A stretch of DNA of 64,000 nucleotides from NCBI GenBank assembly GCA_027924585.1, contig BSBM01000965.1, forward strand, positions 1,426,001-1,490,000, read 5' to 3'. The DNA comes from Larix kaempferi (lineage: Eukaryota; Streptophyta; Pinopsida; Pinales; Pinaceae). A program made the translations under genes and the position numbers. Shown piece after piece: positions 54,742-64,000 of the stretch; the first letter of the stretch is position 1, and every line of letters starts with the position of its first letter. The notes below the pieces were generated by a model. The model worked only from the letters and a program-made list of their open reading frames with translations. It did no database searches and had not been told where the DNA came from.

Positions 54742-56767
54742 TGTAATGTCCCTTATTAAGAATTTTATTAAAATTGCAATTTTCCACTTTTTTCCCTAGT
54801 TCGACCTTTGACTAGTTTGGATCTCTAGGTCCCAAATTTGCCCCAAATGATCCCAAATCTTCTGAGAAGGTATATGAATGATATTAGAACATAAATATGT
54901 GTTTCAGGGATGCCTTTGGACCTTTAAAATACTTATGCAAATACTCTTTCAATTCTGGCCAATGTAGGGAACTTTACTAGTAATTTGCCTTTGACTAGTA
55001 TTGGTCTCTATGTCTCGAATTGACTCCAAATGCCTTCAAATATTCAAGGAAGGTGTATGAATGATATTAAGACTTGAATATGATGTTCATGGATGATATA
55101 TGGCCACCAAAATACCTCTGCAAACTCTCTTAAGATTCTGGACCAAGTATGCAATTTTACTAGTAATTTGGGGTTCAAATCCCCCTGGGGTAAGTATTGA
55201 AAATGGCTTCCCAAATGCCTCCAAAGCCACTCAAATTTCTGAACAGAGGTAGGGAATGTATTAAGGATGTTATTAAGGTCTCATGTGCACCATTAATTGA
55301 TTATTATATCTGTTCCAACCCTCTCCCATTCAACTGCAAAAATCACCAATTCGACCCTTGGGGAAATGGCACTATTTCTTCTCCCAGTGCAATTAAACTA
55401 AGTAAAAATACTTCAAATGCTCAAGTACAGTACATGAAAATTGTATAAGACATCCATGGAATTATATTGACCACAAATATATCAGAGAATCATCCATCCA
55501 TTCGAAATCATCATTAATACATTGGCTCACAACAAGGTAGTGGGGAAATGGCATTGTTCTTCCATTAAAAATGAGATTTATACATTACTACTTGGAATTT
55601 CGACCTGAAACTTTTTGGAGATGAAGAAAAGAGTATTTAATTCATATTAAAAAATAAATGGGGCATTAAAAGCTTCCCCAAAGAGTACAATAGCTCACCA
55701 AAAACGCCTTCCCTCAAGGATCAAGAATATGCCATCAAAACCGGAAATGGTTGAAGGAGTGAGCTGCAATAGAAGAAACCATGAGCTGCCCTGTAGATTA
55801 CACCTGCAAATAAAGACTCCATTAAAGCTCCAAATGAAAGGTCTGAATGGCCTTTCCAATTACCAACTTGGATGGGAATCTTTCACGCTCGAAATTGGCT
55901 AAGGCAAGAAACTAGTCATCCACTAGCTCTCCCTCTTCACAAATGCAATTACAAATTCTACAAATGATCAAAAGCTGGTTTCCTTCTTTGTTATTGACAT
56001 TTATAAAGTTCTAATGGCCTCCATGGGTCGAATTCCTTCCAAGAGACTCATGCCAACTCAAGTTGGGAAGAGATTCCAAAGAACGCCACTTGTACAACAA
56101 TTCCTAGTCTCCCACTTCCACCAAATCACATGTGGAAGCATCTTAGCTGCCCTAACACCCTTGAGCGCCCTCTTGGAGTCTATTTTTAGCCCTGACATGT
56201 CATATATGTCATATGTCAGCCTTCAGGTCTGATTTGTGTCATAGGTGTCATAGCATCTTCATCATTGTTGTCATAGAGCTAGGGAATCTAGCCCAAGTGT
56301 CTCACTAGCTCCAAATTGCCTCTTCCTCTTCCATGGGAGTTACTCTTCCTCTATATTTCGACCTTGGATGAGTTATGCCATGAATAATACCTTTTGGACT
56401 TCCCCAAGTATGTTACCATTCACCTTGAATTCGAATTGGTGAGAGAATGATGCCAAATGTAGTGGGGAAATCTAGCCATATGTGGGTCCCACTTCCTCCA
56501 TGTGTCTTCATGATGAAATGCCACTTTGATTTTCACTTGTATATATTTATTTAGCTCCTTTATTAAATATTTATGCCATTCTAATGTTCAAACATCATTT
56601 ATTATCCCCATTATTCCAAATCCCAAAGCTTCCACCCCAAACCTAGGAAACTAGTAATTTTCCTCCTTGGCAATTATTTGACCCTTAACATCAACTTTGC
56701 AAACTCTAATGAATATGGCTAATGTGATTAGGCCATTGTGACCCAATTCCAAATTTGGGACATGACA
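54742..56767 (-). repeat. 3' LTR of element E
   Basis: Plus-strand TGTAATGTCCC to GGGACATGACA, which also gives near-perfect 11-bp terminal inverted repeats. Partner 59203-61228. Confidence 0.95.
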
Positions 56768-56782
56768 AATCCTCCCTTCCCA
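56768..56782 (-). other. Polypurine tract of element E
   Basis: TGGGAAGGGAGGATT in minus sense, directly before the 3' LTR. Confidence 0.85.
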
Positions 56783-56954
56783 ATATTGCTTGTCCTCAAG
56801 CAATTTCAAACATGGGTGTTGAAGAACCTGCTTTCTGTATAATTCTTTGAAGTTGCCATTGAATTGCCAAACCTTGAGTCTTTGAGTTTCCATGAATATT
56901 TTAGAGAGGAACCAACATGCTTGCTGCTGCACTACTCTGATAAAAATCACTTCA

Positions 56955-59051
56955 TTAAGTGGGGAAATCCATCTCCCATACTGCTTGTTTCCCCAAAAAA
57001 TTTGAAACCAATGAGATAAAAATTATTCCAGGGTCCCATTGCTTGTATTGCACCCGAACAATTAAGAGTGCTCTCCAACCCATACCATCATATAAGAGGA
57101 TTCCTGGATCCCATTTTCTTGTATGCATTCTTCCAAACATCATGAGTACAAAATATATATCATCAAAGTACATAACTACATAATGAAAATTAATATCAAG
57201 GAGGTGCTTCATCAAAGAATCATGAAAGTGCTTATACCTCCAAGCAAGTAGACCACCGTTTTCCAAGTGCATACAAGCTTCAAGTGACCAATCAAATCTG
57301 CTCCAATGACATAGGTGAGGATCCCATGTCCTATAAAGCTGCTCCAAAAGTATATGATATGCATCAAAATATTCAGCTATGTATTCTTCCATCGAAGAAG
57401 TGAATGAAGAATCTCCACTAAAATCTGAACCAAATAATGAGCAGAAAAAACAAGGAGACTTCAAATGACTCAAAGAAGTCTCACCCATACATCCATGAAT
57501 GTGAGAATAATAAATATGTAACAAAGTATGTGGCTGCCAACAAAAATGTTCTCTCATCATAAATCTATTCACCCAAGTGTTGGATGAAGTTCCTCTAACA
57601 TCAAATGAACCCAATGTTGAGCAAGAAAAACCATGAGTCTTCAAGTGACTCAAATCCATATCATAGGTGCATCCATGTAGATGTGAATCATCATAAAGTG
57701 ACAAATGATGCTGCTGCAAATGTGAATAAGAATGTGCTCCAACCATGTCATCATAAAAGTTAAATCTAAGAGTTCCATACTCCTCATGTGGCACCATAAA
57801 AAAGAACCCTTTCACCCATACTTCATTGAGACTAATACTGCAAAACATGGAATTGTAGGATGTAGGAGAATGTACTAACTCACCCAAATGATCAAAAAGT
57901 TCAGGAGTTTCATCATGGGAAGGATCCATGTGGGTAGTATCATGCAGCTCCTTCAAAAGTGGGAAACCTTTGTCATAGATTGATTCCAATGTAGAGGAAT
58001 CATGCTCTTCTTTAAAAATTGCATAAGCTTCATCAAGAGACAATTCAAGTTTCTCTTCCACCACATCAAGTTTTTGGATCTCTTCAAGTTCATCTTCAAA
58101 CACATTAAGCACATTCAAATTCCCACATTTCTCATGATCCACCATGTCATGAGAATCCTCCAAACAATCTACCATTTGACAATCTGAAACATAGGAGGAA
58201 AAACAAGTATCTTGCAACTTTTCAAGAAGTTGCTCATTTTGAATTGTGAGCTTATGAATATCCTCATTATTCTTCAAGTATGCATCATGTAACAATTTAT
58301 TAAGCTCAAACAAATGGTTTCTATCAAAAAGCAAAGACATGAAATTACCTTTGATGTGGCACATTGCTCTTTGAATCTTCTCCATGTCTTCAAGGAAGGA
58401 TGTTTCCTCCAATGAAGTAGCTCTCCAACAAGAATTTGACACCAATTCTTGAGTGTCATGGAGAATGCTGAGGGACTCTTGGATATTATTTTCATTCATC
58501 TTTAAGGACCCTTCAAGAAAATGAGGCTCTTGCAAATGAACCTCCTCATCTTCTTCAATTTTGCTTGGACCAACTTCATGAAGCTCAAGTGGTGATGGGG
58601 AAGTTGATCTTGGTTCTTCTTCAACCGCTACAAGGTCTTCATTATCATGCTTAATGAAACTTGCACTTGTAGAAACACTTTCAAACGTGATCTCTATGTC
58701 ACCAACATAGAGGTGTGAGCACCCATCAGTAGGTACTCCTTCATAGTTTAAGCATCCATCAGTAGATGCTCTTTGGTTCATGTCTAAGCTAGAAGGTGTC
58801 TCGAAATGATCTTCCATATTTTAAATAGAATCTTCTTCATGATCTTGTGATGTCTCTTCATTTTGCTCCTTCAAGCAAGCTGATGCATTTTGCCCCTTGG
58901 TTTCCTTAAAATCAATAATTTTTTCCACAAGTTCGATAGAAAACAATTCGAATCCTTCCTTAATTTGCTTGGTCATATCTTCGAATATTGTTTTCATAAT
59001 TTTTATATGCTCCTCACCATCATATGAGGCTCCCTTTTCATCCCTAGTCAT
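56955..59051 (-). CDS. Unknown ORF of element E (620 codons open; 699 with one read-through stop)
   Basis: Open from ATG 58817 to the stop before 56955. The same frame extends upstream to an ATG at 59051, broken by one TAA (58818-58820) that fits a lost CAA, so the ancestral protein was probably 699 residues. N-terminal piece: MKTIFEDMTKQIKEGFELFS and IIDFKETKGQNASACLKEQN. The first 280 residues of the main ORF are acidic and partly helical (EEDEEVHLQEPHFLEGSLKM, NNEDIHKLTIQNEQLLEKLQ). Two copies of an H-x-HGC...LSHLK...CS..GS motif lie at about residues 385-470 (HLHGCTYDMDLSHLKTHGFS; HIHGCMGETSLSHLKSPCFF), and a WDPG motif recurs near the end (RKWDPGILLYDG, KQWDPGIIF). I recognise no known domain: not a normal Copia gag, since knuckle and UBN2-like parts are missing. 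It may be a gag replacement or a captured gene; whether it is translated is not known. Confidence 0.6.
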
Positions 59052-59189
59052 AGTTTCCTCAAAAAATTTGCTCTTCTTCTCCTACTTTTTTTTTTTCTTC
59101 AACAAAAGCACTTTTGGTTTCAATATCTAATGGTGGTACCTGAATTATTGTCCTCATGAATATTATACCACATCAGGTGCCAAGATCAT

Positions 59190-59201
59190 GCTCTGATACC
59201 A
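59190..59201 (-). other. Primer binding site of element E, initiator tRNA-Met type
   Basis: TGGTATCAGAGC in minus sense, perfect match, one base from the 5' LTR. Confidence 0.93.
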
Positions 59202-59202
59202 C

Positions 59203-61228
59203 TGTAATGTCCCTTATTAAGAATTTTATTAAAATTGCAATTTTCCACTTTTTTCCCTAGTTCGACCTTTGACTAGTTTGGATCTCTAGGTCCCAAATTT
59301 GCCCCAAATGATCCCAAATCTTCTGAGAAGGTATATGAATGATATTAGAAAATAAATATGTGTTTCATGGATTCCTTTGGACCTTTAAAATACTTCTGCA
59401 AATACTCTTTCAATTCTGGCCAATGTAGGGAACTTTACTAGTAATTTGCCTTTGACTAGTATTGGTCTCTATGTCTCGAATTGACTCCAAATGCCTTCAA
59501 ATCTTCAAGGAAGGTGTATGAATGATATTAAGACTTGAATATGATGTTCATGGATGATATATGGCCACCAAAATACCTCTGAAAACTCTCTTAAGATTCT
59601 GGACCAAGTATGCAATTTTACTAGTAATTTGGGGTTCAAATCCCCCTGGGGTAAGTATTGAAAATGGCTTCCCAAATGCCTCCAAAGCAACTCAAATTTC
59701 TGAACAGAGGTAGGGAATGTATTAAGGATGTTATTAAGGTCTCATGTGCACCATTAATTGATTATTATATCTTTTCCAACCCTCTCCCATTCAACTGCAA
59801 AAATCACCAATTCGACCCTTGGGGAAATGGCACTATTTCTTCTCCCAGTGCAATTAAACTAAGTAAAAATACTTCAAATGCTCAAGTACAGTACATGAAA
59901 CTTGTAGAAGACATCCATGGAATTATATTTACCACAAATATATCATAGAATCATCCATCCATTCGAAATCATCATCAATACATTGGCTCACAACAAGGTA
60001 GTGGGGAAATTGCATTGTTCTTCCATTAAAAATGAGATTTATACATTACTACTTGGAATTTCGACCTGAAACTTTTTGGAGATGAAGAACAGAGTATTTA
60101 ATTCATATTAAAAAATAAATGGGGCATTAAAAGCTTCCCCAAAGAGTACAATAGCTCACCAAAAACGCCCTCCCTCAAGGATCAAGAATATGCCATCAAA
60201 ACCGGAAATGGTTGAAGGAGTGAGCTGCAATGGAAGAAACCATGAGCTGCCCTGTAGCTTACACCTACAAATAAAGACTTCATTAAAGCTCCAAATGAAA
60301 TGTCTGAATGGCCTTTCCAATTACCAACTTGGATGGGAATCTTTCACCCTCGAAATTGGCTAAGGCAAGAAACTAGTCATCCACTAGCTCTCCCTCTTCA
60401 CAAATGCAATTACAAATTCTACAAATGATCAAAAGCTGGTTTCCTTCTTTGTTATTGAAATTTATAAAGTTCTAATGGCCTCCATGGGTCGAATTCCTTC
60501 CAAGAGACTCATGCCAACTCAAGTTGGGAAGAAATTCCAAAGAACGCCACTTGTACAACAATTCCTAGTCTCCCACTTCCACCAAATCACATGTGGAAGC
60601 ATCTTAGCTGCCCTAACACCCTTGAGCGCCCTCTTGGAGTCTATTTTTAGCCCTGACATGTCATATATGTCATATGTCAGCCTTCAGGTCTGATTTTTGT
60701 CATAGGTGTCATAGCATCTTCATCATTGTTGTCATAGAGCTAGGGAATCTAGCCCAAGTGTCTCACTAGCTCCAAATTGCCTCTTCCTCTTCCATGGGAG
60801 TTACTATTCCTCTATATTTCGACCTTGGATGAGTTATGCCATGAATAATACCTTTTGGACTTCTCCAAGTATGTTACCATTCACCTTGAATTCGAATTGG
60901 TGAGAGAATGATGCCAAATGTAGTGGGGAAATCTAGCCATATGTGGGTCCCACTTCCTCCATGTGTCTTCATGATGAAATGCCACTTTGATTTTCACTTG
61001 TATATACTTATTTAGCTCCTTTATTAAATATTTATGCCATTCTAATGTTCAAACATCATTTATTATCCCCATTATTCCAAATCCCAAAGCTTCCACCCCA
61101 AACCTAGGAAACTAGTAATTTTCCTCCTTGGCAATTATTTGACCCTTAACATCAACTTTGCAAACTCTAATGAATATGGCTAATGTGATTAGGCCATTGT
61201 GACCCAATTCCAAATTTGGGACATGACA
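59203..61228 (-). repeat. 5' LTR of element E
   Basis: 2026 bp; same ends and content as 54742-56767. Right flank is ACTGG (61229-61233). Confidence 0.95.
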
Positions 61229-62707
61229 ACTGGTGTCCTGTATCAAGATAGTTCTTTGGAAAAATAGATTTTTGGAGATCTATTTTGTCATCTTTTATCT
61301 GGGAGTACAAACCAAGGAGTCTAGCTTTAACCAAAGACATTGTTACCAAAGAATCTTGTTGAGAGGTTGTCTCTTGATTATGTGGCCATGCTATAGAGGG
61401 GAAAATTTCCAAAATGACAAGTTCTAGCGGCATGGGAGTTGGATTTAGTTTTAGTGTCGTGCTGGACATTTTCTCTGATATAGAATTTTTTTACTGGGAC
61501 CCGACACTTTCAGGTCTATCCTTGTTGATATCTGAAGTTGGTTCATTCATAGGATTTTTTCCCAAAATATCAACTTTATGTGGAGTGGGAATGGCTGGGG
61601 CTTCTCCCTCCTGGTTTGGTTCCATGTCTAGTTTTACCTATTCCCAGCTATCCAAGTTGGAAATTTTATCTAGCATTGGATGAGGCTCATGGAGATAAGT
61701 AACTGATCTCGCAGCCTTTCTTTTGTAAAATATGATCCCTTTAGGATTGTACTTATATGCAAATATTGTAAAGAAGTTAAAGGTGGCCAATATCTCCTCG
61801 ACCACGACTTGTGTGGATCTGGTTCTAACTTTAAAGGGCCTCCCTTCAGTTGGAACTTTGAAATCCTATGAATATTTACCTTCGTGATGTGCACATCATT
61901 GTAATTGAATCTCTAGCAAATGTATTCCAAGGAAAACAGTCCGGGAGTCATAAATATAGGTATATTATATGGGGCTAGATCTTCTCCATAGACTCGAATC
62001 TCATTATGGTCCTCAAAGCAAAACGAGCCCCCCACTAAGTCATCAAGATTTAGCTGAAGTAAGCTCTTGCATTCTGGAAAGACTCTGGGTGGAGGAGCAT
62101 CAAACAACAATGAATAGACCTTAATGATGAATGTATCTATGAACTAAGAAAAACCTTCATTGTTCGATTGCGAAATTGATTTGCGGTTGTCTATTTGGTC
62201 AAATAATTCCTTATTGTGGTACGTAATCATGTAAAGCAAATAGGAGGGGTACTTGTTGTGCAGGAATATACCTTATAGTGGTGTAAATGACACTATCAAC
62301 TTGCATGGGGTGGAAGATAGATACATTATGCTTTGCACTAATTACTATGAATGAAATGATATTAGGGTTCTGAAATCAGTACCATGTTAACGACGGTTGG
62401 TCACAGATTTCGCCCGATCTCCACAGTAATGTACCTGAAAAATAATTCAACCTTCCTCAACGTATCTTGACTATAAATATATAATGAACTGAAAGCAATT
62501 TAACATTAATTACAATCAGATGTTCAATAGAAAAGACCTTCCATTGGGACGGGAAGGGTATCTCGATCTTTTTATTGGCAAAGAAATGTAGCCAAATACA
62601 ATTATACCTGATCTATCCAAACACTTATGCAACTGAGTCCCGAGCTCCTTCTTCTCACAATGACTTAGAAATTCCTTCAGCATAATGACGGGCCTTGGAT
62701 TTAGCAT
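61229..62707 (-). pseudogene. F ORF, N-terminal part
   Basis: Right of element E. From 62707: MLNPRPVIMLKEFLSHCEKK, ELGTQLHKCLDRSGIIVFGY and RSRYPSRPNGRSFLLN, then a poorly open stretch (62515-62250), then SLLFDAPPPRVFPECKSLLQ, LNLDDLVGGSFCFEDHNEIR, YNIPIFMTPGLFSLEY, KLEPDPHKSWSRRYWPP. After a shift near 61480 the frame runs TTSQQDSLVTMSLVKARLLG, IFPKNYLDTGHQ into the E site. 62707, 62110 and 61894 starts share one frame, so the piece was one long ORF. The gap at 62515-62250 could be an intron or just decay. Confidence 0.6.
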
Positions 62708-62902
62708 ATTTTTACCACCATTTCACCTTATTTATAATTCCTTTTGCCTATCCATATTCATGCATTAATCCTCTCTTACGCTCATATTCAGGTTTTTATG
62801 CTCAAGTAATTTTTCCATTACATGTCTTAGTATTTCATTTGATTTTTTACTATCATTGAGAGAATTAGTGTACTATGTATTTGCTTTGAATATTGAATCA
62901 AT
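62708..62902. other. AT-rich spacer; nothing recognised
   Basis: Upstream of the F ORF, no frame or repeat seen. Confidence 0.4.
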
Positions 62903-62980
62903 TGTTGGAAGTAGCTGCAACATATTTGAGGGAGTTCTGTAGCAGTTCAGAACATTTGTTGCAGTATTCCGAACACTCTA

Positions 62981-63143
62981 TCTGCAGCATTACGGAAACT
63001 CCATCTGCAGCATTACAGAAACTCTATCTGCAGCATTACGGAAACTCCATCTATCTGCACCATTACCGAAACTCTATCTGTAGCATTACATAAACTCTAT
63101 ATGTAGCATTACGAAAACTCTATCTGCAGCATTACAGAAAGTC
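62981..63143. repeat. 23-bp minisatellite, seven units
   Basis: TCTGCAGCATTACGGAAACTC-type units start at 62981, 63004, 63027, 63054, 63077, 63100 and 63123: spacing 23 except one of 27, where CTAT is duplicated. Confidence 0.9.
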
Positions 63144-63769
63144 AATAATTCAAATTTTATCTTCAACCACCAACTTTGGAGAAAGATATTCATTAGGAGT
63201 AATGGATTTTTAAAAATCCATTATTTCTATTATTCTTATATGTCTCAAATCATGATGTTAAATTAAAGTTGGTAAATGGAGGTGGATATGAGTGCATATT
63301 TGGCTTATTCACAAAGATCTTGGATTAGTTTTGAGATCCAAAATTTTAGGAGTTTGTTGAGGATATTTTGGATCCTCATTTATTATTTGTTATGGAGAAA
63401 TCATGTATAAATAAGAGTTCTTTCTCCATTCTAGGGGAGGACTCTTAGAGAAATAGTCCAATTGATGATGGAATAAAGCTATACTCTCATTTTGATTCAA
63501 TTAGATCTTAGTTTTATCATTTCTTTTGCAATGTGAATTTCTTTATTTTATGTTGATGTAGTTGTACTTCATTGCTTAGTTGTGATTTCTTCTGAAGTGT
63601 GAATTTTATTTCTACAATTTGATTTCAATGCATAGATAGATATTTAAATGTTTATTTTACAATCATTGAGCTTAATGCAATAATGTTATTTACTCCATTG
63701 GATCATAAACAATAACCTGTATTTGGCAAGGATAGCTTTTAGATTTTATTTCTGCAATCTACCTTTCTG

Positions 63770-63920
63770 TCATGTGTGTTGTGAACTTAGATTTAGAATT
63801 TACTTTCTTGCATAGTGTGAACGTAGTATTAGAATTTACCTTTCCTGCAAAGTGTGACGTAGTTCTAGAATTTACGTTTCCTGCATAGTGTGAATTAGCT
63901 TTAATATTTAATTTCTAGCA
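63770..63920. repeat. About 37-bp degenerate tandem repeat, four units
   Basis: TGCATAGTGTGA, TGCAAAGTGTGA and TGCATAGTGTGA at 63809, 63846 and 63882, each followed by an AGAATTTAC-like segment, with weaker units on both sides. Confidence 0.75.
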
Positions 63921-64000
63921 GCATTTGATTTAGTTTAGCATCTACTTTCAAGTGTGAATTTAATTTTAGCATTCACTTTCATGACATGTGTTTTACTTTC

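Larger units (their letters stand above)
54742..61228 (-). mobile_element. Element E: large non-autonomous LTR retrotransposon with a 620-codon ORF
   Basis: Two LTRs of exactly 2026 bp, about 25-30 substitutions and no length difference by eye, exact duplication ACTGG. The initiator tRNA-Met primer site at 59190-59201 and polypurine tract at 56768-56782 set the minus-strand sense. Internal region 2435 bp with one long ORF and no gag zinc knuckle, protease, integrase or RT motif. This is LARD-like (big LTRs, no pol), but unlike LARDs it keeps a long open frame. The youngest-looking large insertion here. Confidence 0.93.
62903..64000 (+). repeat. Possible plus-strand LTR, end outside the window or undefined
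   Basis: TGTTGGAAGTAGCTGC at 62903 could be an LTR start. About 510 bp on, TGTATAAATAAGAG (63409-63421) looks like a TATA box and GGAATAAAGC (about 63470) like a poly(A) signal, the arrangement of a Copia-type U3-R. No primer site or partner copy is visible up to 64000. Confidence 0.35.

Overview
This window looks like intergenic heterochromatin of a seed plant with a large, repeat-rich genome. A gymnosperm is possible, but the sequence does not decide it. I found no convincing single-copy host gene, no tRNA, rRNA or CRISPR, and no bacterial-type operon. Almost everything is LTR retrotransposon sequence of plant-only lineages (Athila and Tat/Ogre types of Ty3/Gypsy, plus pol-less elements with Copia-type primer sites), stacked by repeated insertion. 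Most coding frames are decayed, mainly by stop codons that a single C-to-T change in CAG, CAA or CGA explains, as expected for methylated, silenced DNA.

Left part (1-13921): a fragment of an unknown reading frame on the minus strand is cut by a plus-strand Athila-like element (820-10032; tRNA-Asp primer site; gag-protease-partial RT; a second coiled-coil ORF). The element continues past its right LTR into a second primer site and a second gag. That second gag is split by a pol-less, gag-only element with Copia-type LTRs (10662-13820, TSD TACTG).

Centre (13922 to about 53190): a minus-strand Tat-lineage element (here 'A') with gag, protease, RT, RNase H, integrase and a second, archaeal-type RNase H after integrase. 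A is split by a 23.5-kb relative ('B', 21996-45546) whose TSD CTTTG is exact; removing B restores A's gag frame. B has its own gag-pol and, between the second RNase H and the 3' LTR, a gene on the opposite strand with TATA box and introns (26365-28415), followed by a tandem array of about 148 bp. B was itself hit by an insertion with two LTRs in inverted orientation ('C', 28430-32120), a gag-only element (41449-44370) and a solo LTR (24930-25562). A also carries solo LTRs at 17009-17746 and 46304-48072.

Right part (about 53190-64000): a long decayed minus-strand coiled-coil ORF ('F') is split by a pol-less element ('E', 54742-61228) with two 2026-bp LTRs, TSD ACTGG and an uninterrupted 620-codon ORF of unknown function. 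The last 1.3 kb has minisatellites and a probable plus-strand LTR promoter. Relative order of insertion, from nesting: A before B before C, the gag-only element and the 24930 solo LTR; F before E.
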